A stretch of DNA of 64,000 nt, taken from assembly GCF_003355455.1 (NCBI RefSeq), contig NZ_CP031357.1:288501-352500 (forward strand), written 5' to 3'. This document shows, piece by piece, positions 54,268 through 63,784 of this stretch (its first letter is position 1; every line of letters begins with the position of its first letter). The notes under the pieces are model-generated. The model ran no database searches. It was given only the letters and a program-made list of their open reading frames with translations, and was not told the DNA's origin. The position numbers were made by a program, and so were the translations under genes. Source of the stretch: Erythrobacter aureus. Its GTDB lineage: Bacteria > Pseudomonadota > Alphaproteobacteria > Sphingomonadales > Sphingomonadaceae.

Positions 54268-55209
54268 ATGGCTACACTTGCAGAACCCGAACAGGATTTT
54301 ACGCGTCTGCCGAACCTTCCGGAAGACGTCTTTACCGCTCCGCTGAAGAAGCCCGAGCATGTCGGCGACGACTGGCTGGAGCCCAAGCAGACCGAATACG
54401 ATAGCGAGGATGACGCGATCTGGGACGATCTGTTCGCGCGCCAGATGAGCGTATTGCCCGGCCGCGCGGCCACCGCTTTCATGGAAGGCACCGAGAAGCT
54501 CGACCTTGGTCGCGGCGGCGTTCCCGAATTCGGCAAGCTGTCGGAAGAGCTGGACAAGCTGACGGGCTGGAGCGTGGTGCCCGTGCCGATGCTGATTCCC
54601 GACCATGTATTCTTCTGGCATCTCGCCAACCGGCGGTTTCCGGCAGGCAATTTCATTCGCACGCGCGAAACCTTCGATTACATTCAGGAACCCGACGTCT
54701 TCCACGACGTCTTCGGTCATGTGCCGATGCTGACCGATCCGGTCTATGCCGACTACATGCAGGAATATGGCCGCGCCGGGTGGAAGGCGATGCGGTACAA
54801 TCGCCTGAAGGCGCTGGGTGCGCTGTATTGGTACACGGTCGAATTCGGACTGATCCAGGAAGCGCCTGGCGATATCCGTGCCTATGGTGCGGGCATTCTC
54901 TCCGGCCCGACCGAGGTGGTGTATTCGGTGGAAGCGAAAAGCCCCAACCGCATCATGCTCAATGTCGATCGCGTGATGCGGACCGATTATGTCATCAGCG
55001 ATTTGCAGCCGACCTATTTCGTGATCGAGAGCTTCGAGGACCTGTATCGGCAGACGGTAGAGCGCGATTTCGACAAGCTCTATCGCGATCTCGGCCCCGG
55101 CTTCACCTATGCCAATACGGCGGTGATCGACGTCGACTACGTGGTCAACCGCGGGACGCTGGAATATACGCTACGTGGCGGCCGCGGAAGCGGTGCAAAG
55201 CCCGTATAA
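54268..55209 (+). CDS. phhA: Phenylalanine 4-monooxygenase
   Basis: Non-haem iron, pterin-dependent enzyme that hydroxylates phenylalanine to tyrosine; 313 residues. The iron ligands are His146 and His151 (VFHDVFGHVPML) and Glu192 (WYTVEFGLIQE), and the pterin-binding segment LIPDHVFFWHLANRRFP is present. The bacterial single-domain form without the regulatory ACT domain. The pterin recycling genes (phhB) and a regulator are not adjacent. A terminator follows. Confidence 0.94.
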   Translation: MATLAEPEQDFTRLPNLPEDVFTAPLKKPEHVGDDWLEPKQTEYDSEDDAIWDDLFARQMSVLPGRAATAFMEGTEKLDLGRGGVPEFGKLSEELDKLTGWSVVPVPMLIPDHVFFWHLANRRFPAGNFIRTRETFDYIQEPDVFHDVFGHVPMLTDPVYADYMQEYGRAGWKAMRYNRLKALGALYWYTVEFGLIQEAPGDIRAYGAGILSGPTEVVYSVEAKSPNRIMLNVDRVMRTDYVISDLQPTYFVIESFEDLYRQTVERDFDKLYRDLGPGFTYANTAVIDVDYVVNRGTLEYTLRGGRGSGAKPV

Positions 55210-55216
55210 CGGAAAA

Positions 55217-55246
55217 CGGCCCGGGATCGCTCCCGGGCCGCATCCT
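55217..55246. terminator. Terminator hairpin between phhA and a convergent lipoprotein gene
   Basis: CGGCCCGGGA pairs perfectly with TCCCGGGCCG around TCGC (55217-55240). A T-rich tail (CCTTGTTCTTA) follows on the plus strand and GTTTTCC on the minus strand, so it can work both ways. Confidence 0.85.
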
Positions 55247-55266
55247 TGTTCTTAGTGGAAAGCGTC

Positions 55267-55524
55267 TTAGTTGACGGCTTCTTCCACGCCTTCGGTCAGC
55301 GCATCGGTGTCGCCTTCGGCAGCATCTTCGATGTCGTCAGCCTGAGCTTCCATGGCATCGGCCTGCTCGTCGGTGATTTCACCGGCGTCTTCCATGGCAT
55401 CGGCAGTGTCTTCCATGGCTTCGGCCTGTTCTTCGGCGGCTTCTTCGGCCGGGCTGTCGCAGGCGGCAACGCCGAGGCTCAGTGCAGCAGCCGAAGCGAT
55501 AATGGTAAGCTTGTTGAAGTTCAT
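55267..55524 (-). CDS. Small acidic lipoprotein
   Basis: Protein of 85 residues with a lipobox LGVAAC at the end of its signal peptide (MNFNKLTIIASAAALSLGVA; Cys22). The mature part is a run of Ala, Glu, Asp and Met in heptad-like order (EEAAEEQAEAMEDTADAMED), likely helical, similar in style to Lpp-like spacer proteins but without the C-terminal Lys/Arg that ties Lpp to peptidoglycan. AGGGGAA precedes the ATG. The next gene upstream, a GlsB-type stress gene, is 79 bases away. Confidence 0.8.
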   Translation of the reverse strand: MNFNKLTIIASAAALSLGVAACDSPAEEAAEEQAEAMEDTADAMEDAGEITDEQADAMEAQADDIEDAAEGDTDALTEGVEEAVN

Positions 55525-55603
55525 AGTCGTTCCCCTTGGTATTCGAGACGCGAATCCATCCCGCGCCCGTTTGTAAAGAAATGCGGATGATTGTGAAGCG
55601 CGC

Positions 55604-55858
55604 TTAACGATAGGCGCGTTGCCGTACAACGTTAAACAGGCCGATCGACACGACCGAGCCAAGCACCGCCCATAGCAGGGCGATACCGCTGACCGTCCCG
55701 AAGATGGCGCCATTGCCCGCAATCAGGCCGGTCACCAGCGAGCCGAGTACACCCACCAGAGCATTGGCCAGGATATTCCGGCCGTCCTCAATACGTAGGA
55801 TAATCGTGGCCAGCCACCCGAGAAGGGCGCCCACTACGATCAAGATCAGCAAACCCAT
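55604..55858 (-). CDS. GlsB/YeaQ/YmgE family stress-response membrane protein
   Basis: Membrane protein of 84 residues (transglycosylase-associated protein family). Three Gly-rich hydrophobic segments: LLILIVVGALLGWLATIIL, ILANALVGVLGSLVTGLIAG and GIALLWAVLGSVVSIGLFNV. The family is induced by stress in many bacteria; the biochemical role is unknown. GGTGGAGACC precedes the ATG at 55858. A general-stress type promoter may lie at 55892-55916. Confidence 0.88.
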   Translation of the reverse strand: MGLLILIVVGALLGWLATIILRIEDGRNILANALVGVLGSLVTGLIAGNGAIFGTVSGIALLWAVLGSVVSIGLFNVVRQRAYR

Positions 55859-55891
55859 TGGTCTCCACCTTCGCGTTTCACTCAAGGGGAT

Positions 55892-55916
55892 AAAGCAGTG
55901 CCCAAGCAATGGTTCC
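55892..55916 (-). promoter_or_regulatory. Candidate EcfG (general stress sigma) promoter
   Basis: On the minus strand GGAACC begins at 55916 and CTTT lies after a 16-base spacer, against the EcfG consensus GGAAC-N16/17-CGTT; one base of the -10 box differs. It sits 34 bases upstream of the stress-protein start. Confidence 0.35.
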
Positions 55917-55965
55917 GCGAAGCTGAAAGAATTATGGCCGGACTGTGTCGAAATTCAGACCGGAG

Positions 55966-56781
55966 TCAGGCGAAGGTCAGCCAGGCCAGTGCCGCCGAGC
56001 CCGCCACAATGCGGTACCACGCGAAAGGCGTGAAGCCGCTGCGGCTGACAAAGGCGACGAATGCACGGATTACCACCAGAGCGACGATGAAGCTGACGAT
56101 AAAGCCCACCGCGATCTCGTCCCAGCCGACCCGTGTCGCACCGCTCATCATCTCGTCATATTTGGTGAAAATCTCCAGCGTGCTCGCGCCGATCATCGTG
56201 GGCACGGCAAGGAAGAACGAGAATTCGGCCGCGGTCTTGCGATTGACGCCCATGGCCAGCGCTCCCATGATCGTCGCGCCGGAGCGGCTGACACCGGGCA
56301 CCATGGCCAGGCATTGGGCGAAACCCACGGCCAGCACTTTCTTGAGCGGCAGCTCGGCCACGCCCTGCCCTTCGTCGCGCGGCTTGGCAACACGCTCGAT
56401 CACGATGATCGCGATCCCGCCCGCAATCAGCGCCCAAGGCACAATTCCTGGATTGCCAAGCATGGCTTCGAAGCTCTCGTAAAGCGCAAAGCCGATCACC
56501 GCACTGGGCAGGAAGCCAAGCAGGATGTTGCGCGCGAACATCAAGCCTTCACGCTCACCCTTCAGCACGCCCATCCCCGCCGACCAGAAGGTGCCCCAAT
56601 ACTGGTACACCACCGCCAGGATCGCGCCGAGCTGGATGACGACGTTGAACATCGCCCATTCGTCCGGGTCCGCGCCCGACAGTTCGGTGGCGAGGATCAA
56701 GTGCCCGGTCGAAGAGACGGGGATGAATTCGGTCAGACCCTCGACGATGCCGAGAAAGATCGCGGTGAGAAAATCGTTCAT
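55966..56781 (-). CDS. uppP: Undecaprenyl-diphosphatase
   Basis: Inner-membrane enzyme that recycles the undecaprenyl carrier for peptidoglycan synthesis (BacA); 271 residues with about eight membrane segments. The active-site loops EGLTEFIPVSSTGHLIL and MVPGVSRSGATIMGAL are intact. ATG at 56781 matches the family start MNDFLTAIFLGIVEGLTE; a TTG five codons earlier is unlikely. An MsbA-like exporter gene lies upstream on the same strand, 42 bases away. Confidence 0.95.
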   Translation of the reverse strand: MNDFLTAIFLGIVEGLTEFIPVSSTGHLILATELSGADPDEWAMFNVVIQLGAILAVVYQYWGTFWSAGMGVLKGEREGLMFARNILLGFLPSAVIGFALYESFEAMLGNPGIVPWALIAGGIAIIVIERVAKPRDEGQGVAELPLKKVLAVGFAQCLAMVPGVSRSGATIMGALAMGVNRKTAAEFSFFLAVPTMIGASTLEIFTKYDEMMSGATRVGWDEIAVGFIVSFIVALVVIRAFVAFVSRSGFTPFAWYRIVAGSAALAWLTFA

Positions 56782-56823
56782 TGCCGATTGGCCCAAGACA
56801 GTTGCGCGAAGGGTGTCAAGCGA

Positions 56824-58653
56824 TCAGGCGCTTTCGAGGCCGAACTGCAGCGATGCGAGACGCGCATAGAGCCCGCCATTGACCGAAAGCTGTTCGTGCG
56901 TTCCCTGTTCGACGATGCGCCCGTCTTCCATCACCACGATGCGGTCGGCCGCGCGCACGGTCGACAGACGGTGCGCGATGACCAGCGTCGTGCGATCCTC
57001 CATCAGATGCTCGAGCGCTTCCTGAACCAGCCGTTCGCTTTCGGCGTCGAGCGCGCTGGTCGCCTCGTCCAGCAACAGAATCGGCGCGTCGAGCAGCAAA
57101 GCGCGGGCAATGGCAATCCGCTGGCGCTGACCGCCCGACAATTGCGTGCCGCTCTCGCCAAGATAGCTATCGAGGCCCTGTGGCAGCTTCTCGAGGAATT
57201 CGGCGGCATTGGCAGCGCGTGCGGCGGCCCAGATCTCATCGTCACCCGCTTCCCAATTCCCATAGCGCAGATTGTCGCGCGCATTGGCGCTGAACAGAAC
57301 GCCCTCTTGCGGGACATAGGCCATGCGGCGGCGCACTTCGGCGGGGTCGGCGCTCGTCAGCGGGACGCCATCCAGGCGGATGGAACCGGCCTGGGGATCG
57401 TAAAACCGCTCGGCAAGCTGAAAAATGGTCGATTTGCCCGCTCCCGAAGGACCGACAATGGCCACGGTCTCGCCCGGCTCGACCTCGAGACTGAAGTCGG
57501 TGATCGCGGGGGCTTCCAATCGTGTGGGATAGCGGAAGGTCACGTTGCGGAACGACAGGCTGCCGCGCGGCGGAACAGGCAGGACCTGCGGCCGATCGGG
57601 AGCCTTGATTGTCGGCTTCTCATCCAGCAATTCGGACAACCGGCTGGCCGCGCCGGCCCCGCGCAGCAGATCGCCATAGACTTCGGTCAGCGCGCCGATC
57701 GCCCCGGCCACCAGGCCAGCGGTGAGGACAAAAGCGGCGATAGTCCCGCCCGAAATCACGCCCTCGCTGACTGCCTGCGCGCCGCGCCAGACCAGCATGG
57801 TTATCCCGCCGAAAACCAGCAGGATAACCACCGCAGTCATCGCCGCGCGAAGCATCACGCGCCGTTTCGCCACGGCGAAGGTCCGCTCCACCGCTTCGCG
57901 AAAGCGTCCGTGCTCGCGCGTTTCCTGGTTGAAGCCCTGGACGATCTTCATCGCGGAAAGCACTTCGGTCACCATTGCGCCGATATCGGCAACCCGGTCC
58001 TGGCTGGTGCGCGAAACCTTGCGCAACCGCCGTCCGAACAGCGTGATCGGTATGACGATCGCGGGAATGATCAGGAACAGGCCGAGTGTCAGGCTCGGCA
58101 CCAGCCAGAAAAGATAGGCGGTTCCGCCGATCGTCATCAGCAGATTGCGCAGGGCCACGGAAACGGTCGTGCCCACGACCTGTTCGATCAGCGCGGTGTC
58201 GCTGGTCATGCGGCTGGAAATTTCCTTGGGGCTGTTTTCCTCGTAGAAACCGGGCGCCAGCCGCAGCAGGTTTTCCTGTACCCGCAGGCGGATATCGGCA
58301 ACCACCCGCTCGCCCAGCCAGCTGACGAAGTAGAAGCGCATGGCGGTGCCCGCCGCGAGCACCGCGACAATCAGCAAGAGGTAACGGAACCAGCGCCCCA
58401 TATCGGCCGGGTCGGCCCCTGCGGCGAAACCGCGATCGATGACCAGCTTGAAACCGGCCGGAATGGCCAGAGTGGCGGCGGCGGTGATGCACAGGGCGAG
58501 CAATGCCAGCGCCACATGGCCCGGATAGTTCTTTCCCGCCTGCCATACCATCCTGAGCGGGCGCAGCGAACGCTGCCTCGGCGCATCCTTCGTGGCGCGC
58601 TTGCGCGCAAACCGTCCGCGCCCTTCGATTTCGGTGTTGTCCTTGGCTGACAT
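56824..58653 (-). CDS. ABC exporter, fused membrane and ATPase domains (MsbA-like)
   Basis: Half-transporter of 609 residues that should work as a homodimer. Six membrane segments lie at about 45-345 (type IV exporter fold), then the ATPase: Walker A VGPSGAGKSTIFQL, signature LSGGQRQRIAIARALL, Walker B ILLLDEATSALD and switch His in VIAHRLST. It belongs to the group sometimes called MsbA-related; cargo (lipid, peptide or drug) is unknown. The basic N-terminal tail (RGRFARKRATKDAPRQRS) is cytoplasmic. ATG at 58653 is chosen; a longer open frame upstream lacks family features. Confidence 0.88.
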   Translation of the reverse strand: MSAKDNTEIEGRGRFARKRATKDAPRQRSLRPLRMVWQAGKNYPGHVALALLALCITAAATLAIPAGFKLVIDRGFAAGADPADMGRWFRYLLLIVAVLAAGTAMRFYFVSWLGERVVADIRLRVQENLLRLAPGFYEENSPKEISSRMTSDTALIEQVVGTTVSVALRNLLMTIGGTAYLFWLVPSLTLGLFLIIPAIVIPITLFGRRLRKVSRTSQDRVADIGAMVTEVLSAMKIVQGFNQETREHGRFREAVERTFAVAKRRVMLRAAMTAVVILLVFGGITMLVWRGAQAVSEGVISGGTIAAFVLTAGLVAGAIGALTEVYGDLLRGAGAASRLSELLDEKPTIKAPDRPQVLPVPPRGSLSFRNVTFRYPTRLEAPAITDFSLEVEPGETVAIVGPSGAGKSTIFQLAERFYDPQAGSIRLDGVPLTSADPAEVRRRMAYVPQEGVLFSANARDNLRYGNWEAGDDEIWAAARAANAAEFLEKLPQGLDSYLGESGTQLSGGQRQRIAIARALLLDAPILLLDEATSALDAESERLVQEALEHLMEDRTTLVIAHRLSTVRAADRIVVMEDGRIVEQGTHEQLSVNGGLYARLASLQFGLESA

Positions 58654-58817
58654 GACGATCCCACTAGGTCCACGCGCCTGGAAAATCCACAGCGCTGCGC
58701 GCGCGAAGGTACAAATAGCGCATTTGTGCATTGCACAATGCACGATCCAGCGGCAGGATGCCCCTCTTTCGCCCGGCGGAACAGAAGACAATGGGCCGGG
58801 CCAGCAGGGGATACGCA

Positions 58818-60056
58818 TTGCTTTACCACGCCTACGAACTGCAGCGCAGCTGGCTGAATTCGGCCAGCGCCTTCGCCTCTATCGGGGTGGAAATGCTCAA
58901 CAATCCGGCCAACCCGGTGAATTATGTCGGCCCGATGGGATATATGAACATCGGTCCTATGGCCGCGAGCGCGCTCGAAGTGTTCGCCCACGCCACTGCC
59001 ACTTACGGCAAGCCGGCCTGGGGGATCGAGGCGGTCGAGGTGGACGGAAAACCCGATCCGGTGGTCGAGGCGACGGTACTGAACAAACCGTTCGGCGATC
59101 TTAAAGAGTTCCACCGGGAGAACCTGCCCGACAATGCGCCCCGCCTGCTGGTGGTCGCCCCTATGAGCGGCCATTATGCCACGCTGCTGCGTGGCACGGT
59201 GAGAAGGATGCTCCGGAATTACCGCGTCTTCGTGACCGACTGGGCCGACGCCAAGACCGTGCCGCTCCACGAGGGCAGCTTCGATCTCGACGACTATATG
59301 GATTACGTGATCGCCTATCTCGAACACATCGGCGAAGGCGCGCATGTGATGGCGGTATGCCAGCCTTCGGTCCCGGTCTTCGCCGCGACCGCGATCATGA
59401 ACCGCGACGCGCATCCCTGCACGCCGAAAACGCTGACCATGATGGGCGGCCCGATCGACACACGCTGTTCGCCCACCAGCGTCAACGACCTTGCCATGGA
59501 TCGCCCCATCGAGTGGTTTCGCCACAATGTCATCGCCACGGTGCCGATGCAGTATCGCGGCGGCGGGCGGCGGGTCTATCCCGGCTTCATGCAGCTTGCC
59601 GGCTTCATGAGCATGAATCTCGGCAATCACATGATGAGCCATTACGAGATGTTCAAACACCTCACCATCGGCGATCAGGACAGCGCGCAGGCGACCAAGG
59701 ATTTCTACGACGAATACCGCAGCGTGTGCGACATGACGGCCGAGTTCTACCTGCAGACGGTGGAAGAGGTCTTCCAGACCCACGCCTTGCCCAATGGCAC
59801 CTTCGTCCATCGCGGCAAGCGCATCGATTTGGGCGACATCACCCAAACCGCGCTGCTGGCCATCGAGGGCGAGCGCGATGACATTTCCGGACTGGGCCAG
59901 ACCAAGGCCGCGCTCGATCTCACTCCGAAGCTGTCCGACGAGAAAAAGCGCTATTACATGGCCGAGGGCGCAGGCCATTACGGCATCTTCAATGGCAGCA
60001 AATGGCGCAACCGTATCGCCCCGGTGGTCGAGGACTTCATCGCCACGCATGGGTGA
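58818..60056 (+). CDS. phaZ: Intracellular polyhydroxyalkanoate depolymerase
   Basis: Breaks down stored polyhydroxybutyrate; 412 residues. The nucleophile is a cysteine, Cys181 in VMAVCQPSVPVFA, as in Ralstonia-type PhaZ, with His387 in EGAGHYGIFNG and an Asp in IEGERDDISG completing the triad. TTG at 58818 gives the family start (LYHAYELQRSWLNS) and has AGGGGA seven bases upstream; the longer frame to 58731 is probably untranslated. The divergent gene upstream is the ABC exporter. PHA synthase is not in the window. Confidence 0.92.
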   Translation: MLYHAYELQRSWLNSASAFASIGVEMLNNPANPVNYVGPMGYMNIGPMAASALEVFAHATATYGKPAWGIEAVEVDGKPDPVVEATVLNKPFGDLKEFHRENLPDNAPRLLVVAPMSGHYATLLRGTVRRMLRNYRVFVTDWADAKTVPLHEGSFDLDDYMDYVIAYLEHIGEGAHVMAVCQPSVPVFAATAIMNRDAHPCTPKTLTMMGGPIDTRCSPTSVNDLAMDRPIEWFRHNVIATVPMQYRGGGRRVYPGFMQLAGFMSMNLGNHMMSHYEMFKHLTIGDQDSAQATKDFYDEYRSVCDMTAEFYLQTVEEVFQTHALPNGTFVHRGKRIDLGDITQTALLAIEGERDDISGLGQTKAALDLTPKLSDEKKRYYMAEGAGHYGIFNGSKWRNRIAPVVEDFIATHG

Positions 60057-60062
60057 GGTGGT

Positions 60063-60677
60063 TCAGGCCGGCGGCGGCTCCTTGGGCCGACCGAAGATCA
60101 GACCGATTACGCGGCGCGCCACCATGAGCAGCCAGACCGTGAGCGCAAGCAAGGCGAGGGCAATACCGCCTGCGACGAGCGGGAATTCATAGGCAAGGTA
60201 TAGCAGGCCGACGGTCGCCACGTCCTCGGCCGTCGATACCACCATATTGCTAACCGGTTCGGGGCTGGTGTTGATCGCTCCGCGCGCACTTGCCTTGCCC
60301 ACATGCGCCGCAAAGCTCGCCCCGCCACCCAAAAGGAACGCGATCACTTGCGTCGCGGGATCGGACGGATCGACAATGGCCAGCGCCAGCAGGGCGCCGC
60401 CGACAGGTCGAACGAATGTGTGCACCCCATCCCAGATCGAATCGAGCCACATCACCTTGTCCGCGAAGAATTCCGCGACCGCGGCCAAGGCCGCGATCGC
60501 CATGACCCATGGGTTCGCCAATACGTCGAGGCTGGCGAGGTGCTCGGGCAGCGGCAATGCGTCCAGGCGCATCGCGAGACCGGTGGCAAAGATACACAGA
60601 TAGAGCCGCCACCCCGCCAGCAGGCTGACGCTTCCGGCAATACCGATGATCTCGACGACACCCATAGGGGTGAGCAT
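60063..60677 (-). CDS. DUF4126 membrane protein
   Basis: Polytopic membrane protein of 204 residues. The segments IIGIAGSVSLLAGWRLYLCIF, WVMAIAALAAVAEFFADKV and VIAFLLGGGASFAAHVGKAS fit the DUF4126 pattern; function unknown. ATG at 60677 (LTPMGVVEII) is taken; ATG at 60665 is the alternative. It converges on phaZ with six bases between the stops. The 182-base gap upstream of it shows nothing I can name. Confidence 0.8.
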   Translation of the reverse strand: MLTPMGVVEIIGIAGSVSLLAGWRLYLCIFATGLAMRLDALPLPEHLASLDVLANPWVMAIAALAAVAEFFADKVMWLDSIWDGVHTFVRPVGGALLALAIVDPSDPATQVIAFLLGGGASFAAHVGKASARGAINTSPEPVSNMVVSTAEDVATVGLLYLAYEFPLVAGGIALALLALTVWLLMVARRVIGLIFGRPKEPPPA

Positions 60678-60859
60678 AGGCCCCGCGCGGCGCATTCGTC
60701 CAACGGCAATTGCGCCCGATAGACACCTTGCCGCGCCGCTAACGATCGATCTGAAGATCGGCGGACCGGGCGACATCCTTTACCGCTCGGCAGACCGAGT
60801 GCTTGCAGCAGGAACGATACGGTGGCGGTCGCATCGTACGGCGCGAGTATCGCGCCCGG

Positions 60860-61819
60860 TCAGGCGGGGCCTGCGCGCTCCGCCTTGACATCATAGGGTC
60901 GCCCAAGAGCGCCCGCAGGAATTTCCAGCGCCGCACGGTCCCACCCCGAACGGTCCGCCACTGCCCGGTAGCTTGTCTCGAGAAACTCCAGCAGCGCCGC
61001 CTCGGGATCGCTCGCCTCGCGCATGCTGGCATAGGGAAGCACCCATTCGCCCAGTTCGGCGTGCCAAAAAGCTCCCTCCGGCCCGACCTCGGCATCGCAA
61101 TACCCGTCAGGCGTGGGGTAGCCATAGGCGTAAAAAGCCGCCTCATCGACACCCCCGCCACCCAGCCAGAACCCCGCACTGGCGACTTCATGGCTATAGG
61201 CCTCGCGCGTCACGCGGTCGGGAAGGTTAGGAAATCCGCCGGGATGAAGCGGCGCCTCTCGCCCCGAGAACCGCGTAACCGCGAGATCGAAGCTGCCCCA
61301 GAACAAATGGCTGGGGCTGGATTTTCCAACAAAGCCGGTACGAAATGTCTCGAACACCCGGTTTGCGTGGGAAAAGGCGCGGTGGATACGCGCCAGGACG
61401 GAGATGTCCCATTCCCGCTCGCGCTTATCCCGTGCGAAGGGAACCGCCTCTTCGACTTCGTTCGGAGCACCGGAAATATCGGTCTGAATTCCCGCGCGCC
61501 CCAGCAATTCGGCGAGCTGTTCGTGAAAGCGCGCGACGGTCTGACCGGCCACTTCGAATCCGGCGGCGAACCCGGTCGAGGTTTCGACCGCGACGGTTGA
61601 TCCCAGGCAGTCGAAGAGAACTTCCACCTCTCCGCGCGGAAAGAACACCGGATAGCTGCGGAAACCGCGCGGCACCACGCGCAGCGCCAGATGCCAACTG
61701 TGGTTGCACCACGGCAGCGCCCGAGTGGGCAATTTGCCCACGACCTGGAGATAGGCATGCAGGCTTTCGATGACCGGGCGGTCGGCCTCGAAATCGAGTT
61801 TCGGCCACCGCTCGGTCAT
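60860..61819 (-). CDS. DUF5996 family protein
   Basis: Cytoplasmic protein of 319 residues with no signal peptide or membrane segment. Recognised from its general pattern: WHLALRVVPRGFRSYPV, SHLFWGSFDLAVTRFSGRE and a Gly/Tyr/Asp-rich second half (FYAYGYPTPDGYCDAEVGPEG). Function unknown. AGGAGGTAATCACG precedes the ATG, a near-perfect ribosome binding site. It follows the thiolase gene's direction but is downstream of it by 54 bases. Confidence 0.82.
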   Translation of the reverse strand: MTERWPKLDFEADRPVIESLHAYLQVVGKLPTRALPWCNHSWHLALRVVPRGFRSYPVFFPRGEVEVLFDCLGSTVAVETSTGFAAGFEVAGQTVARFHEQLAELLGRAGIQTDISGAPNEVEEAVPFARDKREREWDISVLARIHRAFSHANRVFETFRTGFVGKSSPSHLFWGSFDLAVTRFSGREAPLHPGGFPNLPDRVTREAYSHEVASAGFWLGGGGVDEAAFYAYGYPTPDGYCDAEVGPEGAFWHAELGEWVLPYASMREASDPEAALLEFLETSYRAVADRSGWDRAALEIPAGALGRPYDVKAERAGPA

Positions 61820-61873
61820 CGTGATTACCTCCTAGGCCTCATGCAGCGAAGCGGTAGGCCCGACAAAAGACTC

Positions 61874-63052
61874 CTAGAAAATCTCGAACAGGCCGGCTGC
61901 GCCCATGCCGCCGCCGACGCACATGGTGACGACGCCGTATTTGGCACCGCGGCGCTTGCCTTCGATCAGCGTATGGCCGACGCAGCGTGCGCCGGTCATG
62001 CCATAGGGGTGGCCAATCGAGATCGAGCCGCCATTGACATTGAGCTTGTCGTTGTCGATGCCCAGCTTGTCGCGGCAATAGAGCACCTGGACGGCGAAGG
62101 CTTCGTTCAGTTCCCACAGGCCGATATCGTCGACCTTGAGATCGAAGCGTTTCAGAAGCTTGGGAATGGCGAAAACCGGGCCGATGCCCATTTCGTCGGG
62201 CTCCGTGCCCGCAACCGCCATGCCGACATAGCGGCCAAGCGGCTGAAGACCCTTTTGTTCGGCGACCTTGGCTTCCATCAGGATCGAGGCCGAAGACCCG
62301 TCCGAAAGCTGCGAGGCGTTACCCGCCGTGATCGAGGTGCCGGGACCCATGACCGGCTGGAGGCCCTGAAGGCCTTCGAGCGTGGTCGAAGGGCGGTTGC
62401 CTTCGTCCTTGGCGATGGTGATCTCAACATCCGAAATCTCGCCGGTTTCCTTGTTCTGCACTTTGTGCGTGGTGCTGACAGGTACGATTTCGTCGTCGAA
62501 CTTGCCCGCTTCCTGCGCGGCGGCGGTGCGCTGCTGGCTGGACAGGGCATATTCGTCCTGCGCTTCGCGGCTGATGCCATAGCGCTGGGCGACCGTCTCG
62601 GCGGTCTGCAGCATGGGCATGTAGATCGCGCCGTGCATGGCGATCAGCTCCGGATCGGGCATCACCCGCATTTCCTTCGTCTGCACGAGGCTGATCGATT
62701 CCTGACCACCCGCGGCAACCACGTCCATGCGGTCGGTGATGATCTGCTTGGCAGCCGTGGCGATGCTCATCAGACCCGAGGAGCACTGGCGGTCGATGGT
62801 CATGCCGCTTACCGACACGGGACACCCCGCCCGCAATGCTACCTGGCGGGCAAGGTTGCCGGCCTGTGTTCCCTGCTGGAGTGCGGCACCCCACAACACG
62901 TCGTCGACCTCGCCGGCATCGATGCCAGCGCGCTCGATCGCGGGCTTCAGGGAATAGGAGCCGAGCGTCGGTCCCTTGGTGTCGTTGAACCCGCCCTTAT
63001 AGGCGCGGCCGATGGCGGTGCGGGCGGTGGAGACGATGACTGCGTCACGCAT
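61874..63052 (-). CDS. Acetyl-CoA C-acyltransferase (thiolase)
   Basis: Thiolase of 392 residues. Cys90 in DRQCSSGLMS, His348 in GHPYGMTGAR and Cys378 in TMCVGGGMGA form the active site. The sequence is close to broad-range acetyl-CoA acyltransferases of Sphingomonadales; beta-oxidation or ketone metabolism are both possible. The MaoC hydratase gene lies 56 bases upstream on the same strand and supports a role in fatty acid or PHA metabolism, together with phaZ nearby. Confidence 0.9.
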   Translation of the reverse strand: MRDAVIVSTARTAIGRAYKGGFNDTKGPTLGSYSLKPAIERAGIDAGEVDDVLWGAALQQGTQAGNLARQVALRAGCPVSVSGMTIDRQCSSGLMSIATAAKQIITDRMDVVAAGGQESISLVQTKEMRVMPDPELIAMHGAIYMPMLQTAETVAQRYGISREAQDEYALSSQQRTAAAQEAGKFDDEIVPVSTTHKVQNKETGEISDVEITIAKDEGNRPSTTLEGLQGLQPVMGPGTSITAGNASQLSDGSSASILMEAKVAEQKGLQPLGRYVGMAVAGTEPDEMGIGPVFAIPKLLKRFDLKVDDIGLWELNEAFAVQVLYCRDKLGIDNDKLNVNGGSISIGHPYGMTGARCVGHTLIEGKRRGAKYGVVTMCVGGGMGAAGLFEIF

Positions 63053-63108
63053 GGGTATGTCCTTGATTTGCTAGAAATGTCTGATCCTCACCGGGGAGGA
63101 GGGGGAAA

Positions 63109-63558
63109 TCAGACGAATATCTGGGTGATCCACTCAGTGATCAAAGCGGGCTTCTCCTCGCCTTCGATCTCCATCGTGATCTCGCAGGTCTGCTGCCACT
63201 GGCCAGGGCGCTTTTCGTTCATTTCGATCAGCTTCCAGTGGCCGCGAATGCGCTTGCCGCTGCGAACGGGGCTAATGAAACGGGTCTTGTTACCACCGTA
63301 ATTCACGCCCATTTTCACGCCGTCAAGCTTGGGCACGTCCGAATTGGCGCCGAGATAGGGGATCATCGACAGCGTAAGAAAGCCATGCGCGATGGTGCCG
63401 CCGAAGGGCGTCATTTTGGCCTTTTCTTCGTCGATATGGATGAACTGGTGATCGCCTGTGGCCTCGGCGAACTGGTTGATCCGTTCCTGGCTCATCTCGA
63501 CCCATTCGCTGGTGCCGATGGTTTCGCCGACTTTCTCGGCCAGATCCTGCGGGCTCAT
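63109..63558 (-). CDS. MaoC family dehydratase
   Basis: Single hot-dog (R)-specific enoyl-CoA hydratase of 149 residues. The hydratase-2 motif is GDHQFIHIDEEKA near 36-48, with Asp and His catalytic, followed by FGGTIAHGFLTLS. It could supply (R)-3-hydroxyacyl-CoA for PHA or act in beta-oxidation. First gene of a minus-strand pair with the thiolase. The divergent gap to the next gene is 226 bases. Confidence 0.9.
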   Translation of the reverse strand: MSPQDLAEKVGETIGTSEWVEMSQERINQFAEATGDHQFIHIDEEKAKMTPFGGTIAHGFLTLSMIPYLGANSDVPKLDGVKMGVNYGGNKTRFISPVRSGKRIRGHWKLIEMNEKRPGQWQQTCEITMEIEGEEKPALITEWITQIFV

Positions 63559-63784
63559 GCGCGCCTCTCCTTAATCCAAAAACGTGCGTTTCATGCGACT
63601 CTCGCCGCGCGGTTCGGCGCGAGTCATGGCGCATGAAAAGAGGGTGCGCAACCGCATCGCGCGTGCCGCTACGGCATGGCGAGGCGCAACCGCCGGTGAG
63701 AAAGCGCCAATGCATATTGAGCCGATTCGCATGACCGCTATGGTCGTAAGGGGGGCCATGAAGCCGCCCCGAAAAGGGAGGATC

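Noticed and set aside
55945..58650. Open frame of about 900 codons opposite uppP and the ABC exporter
   Set aside because: It crosses two well-supported genes and their gap on the other strand, and its product is His/Arg/Gln-rich with no fold.
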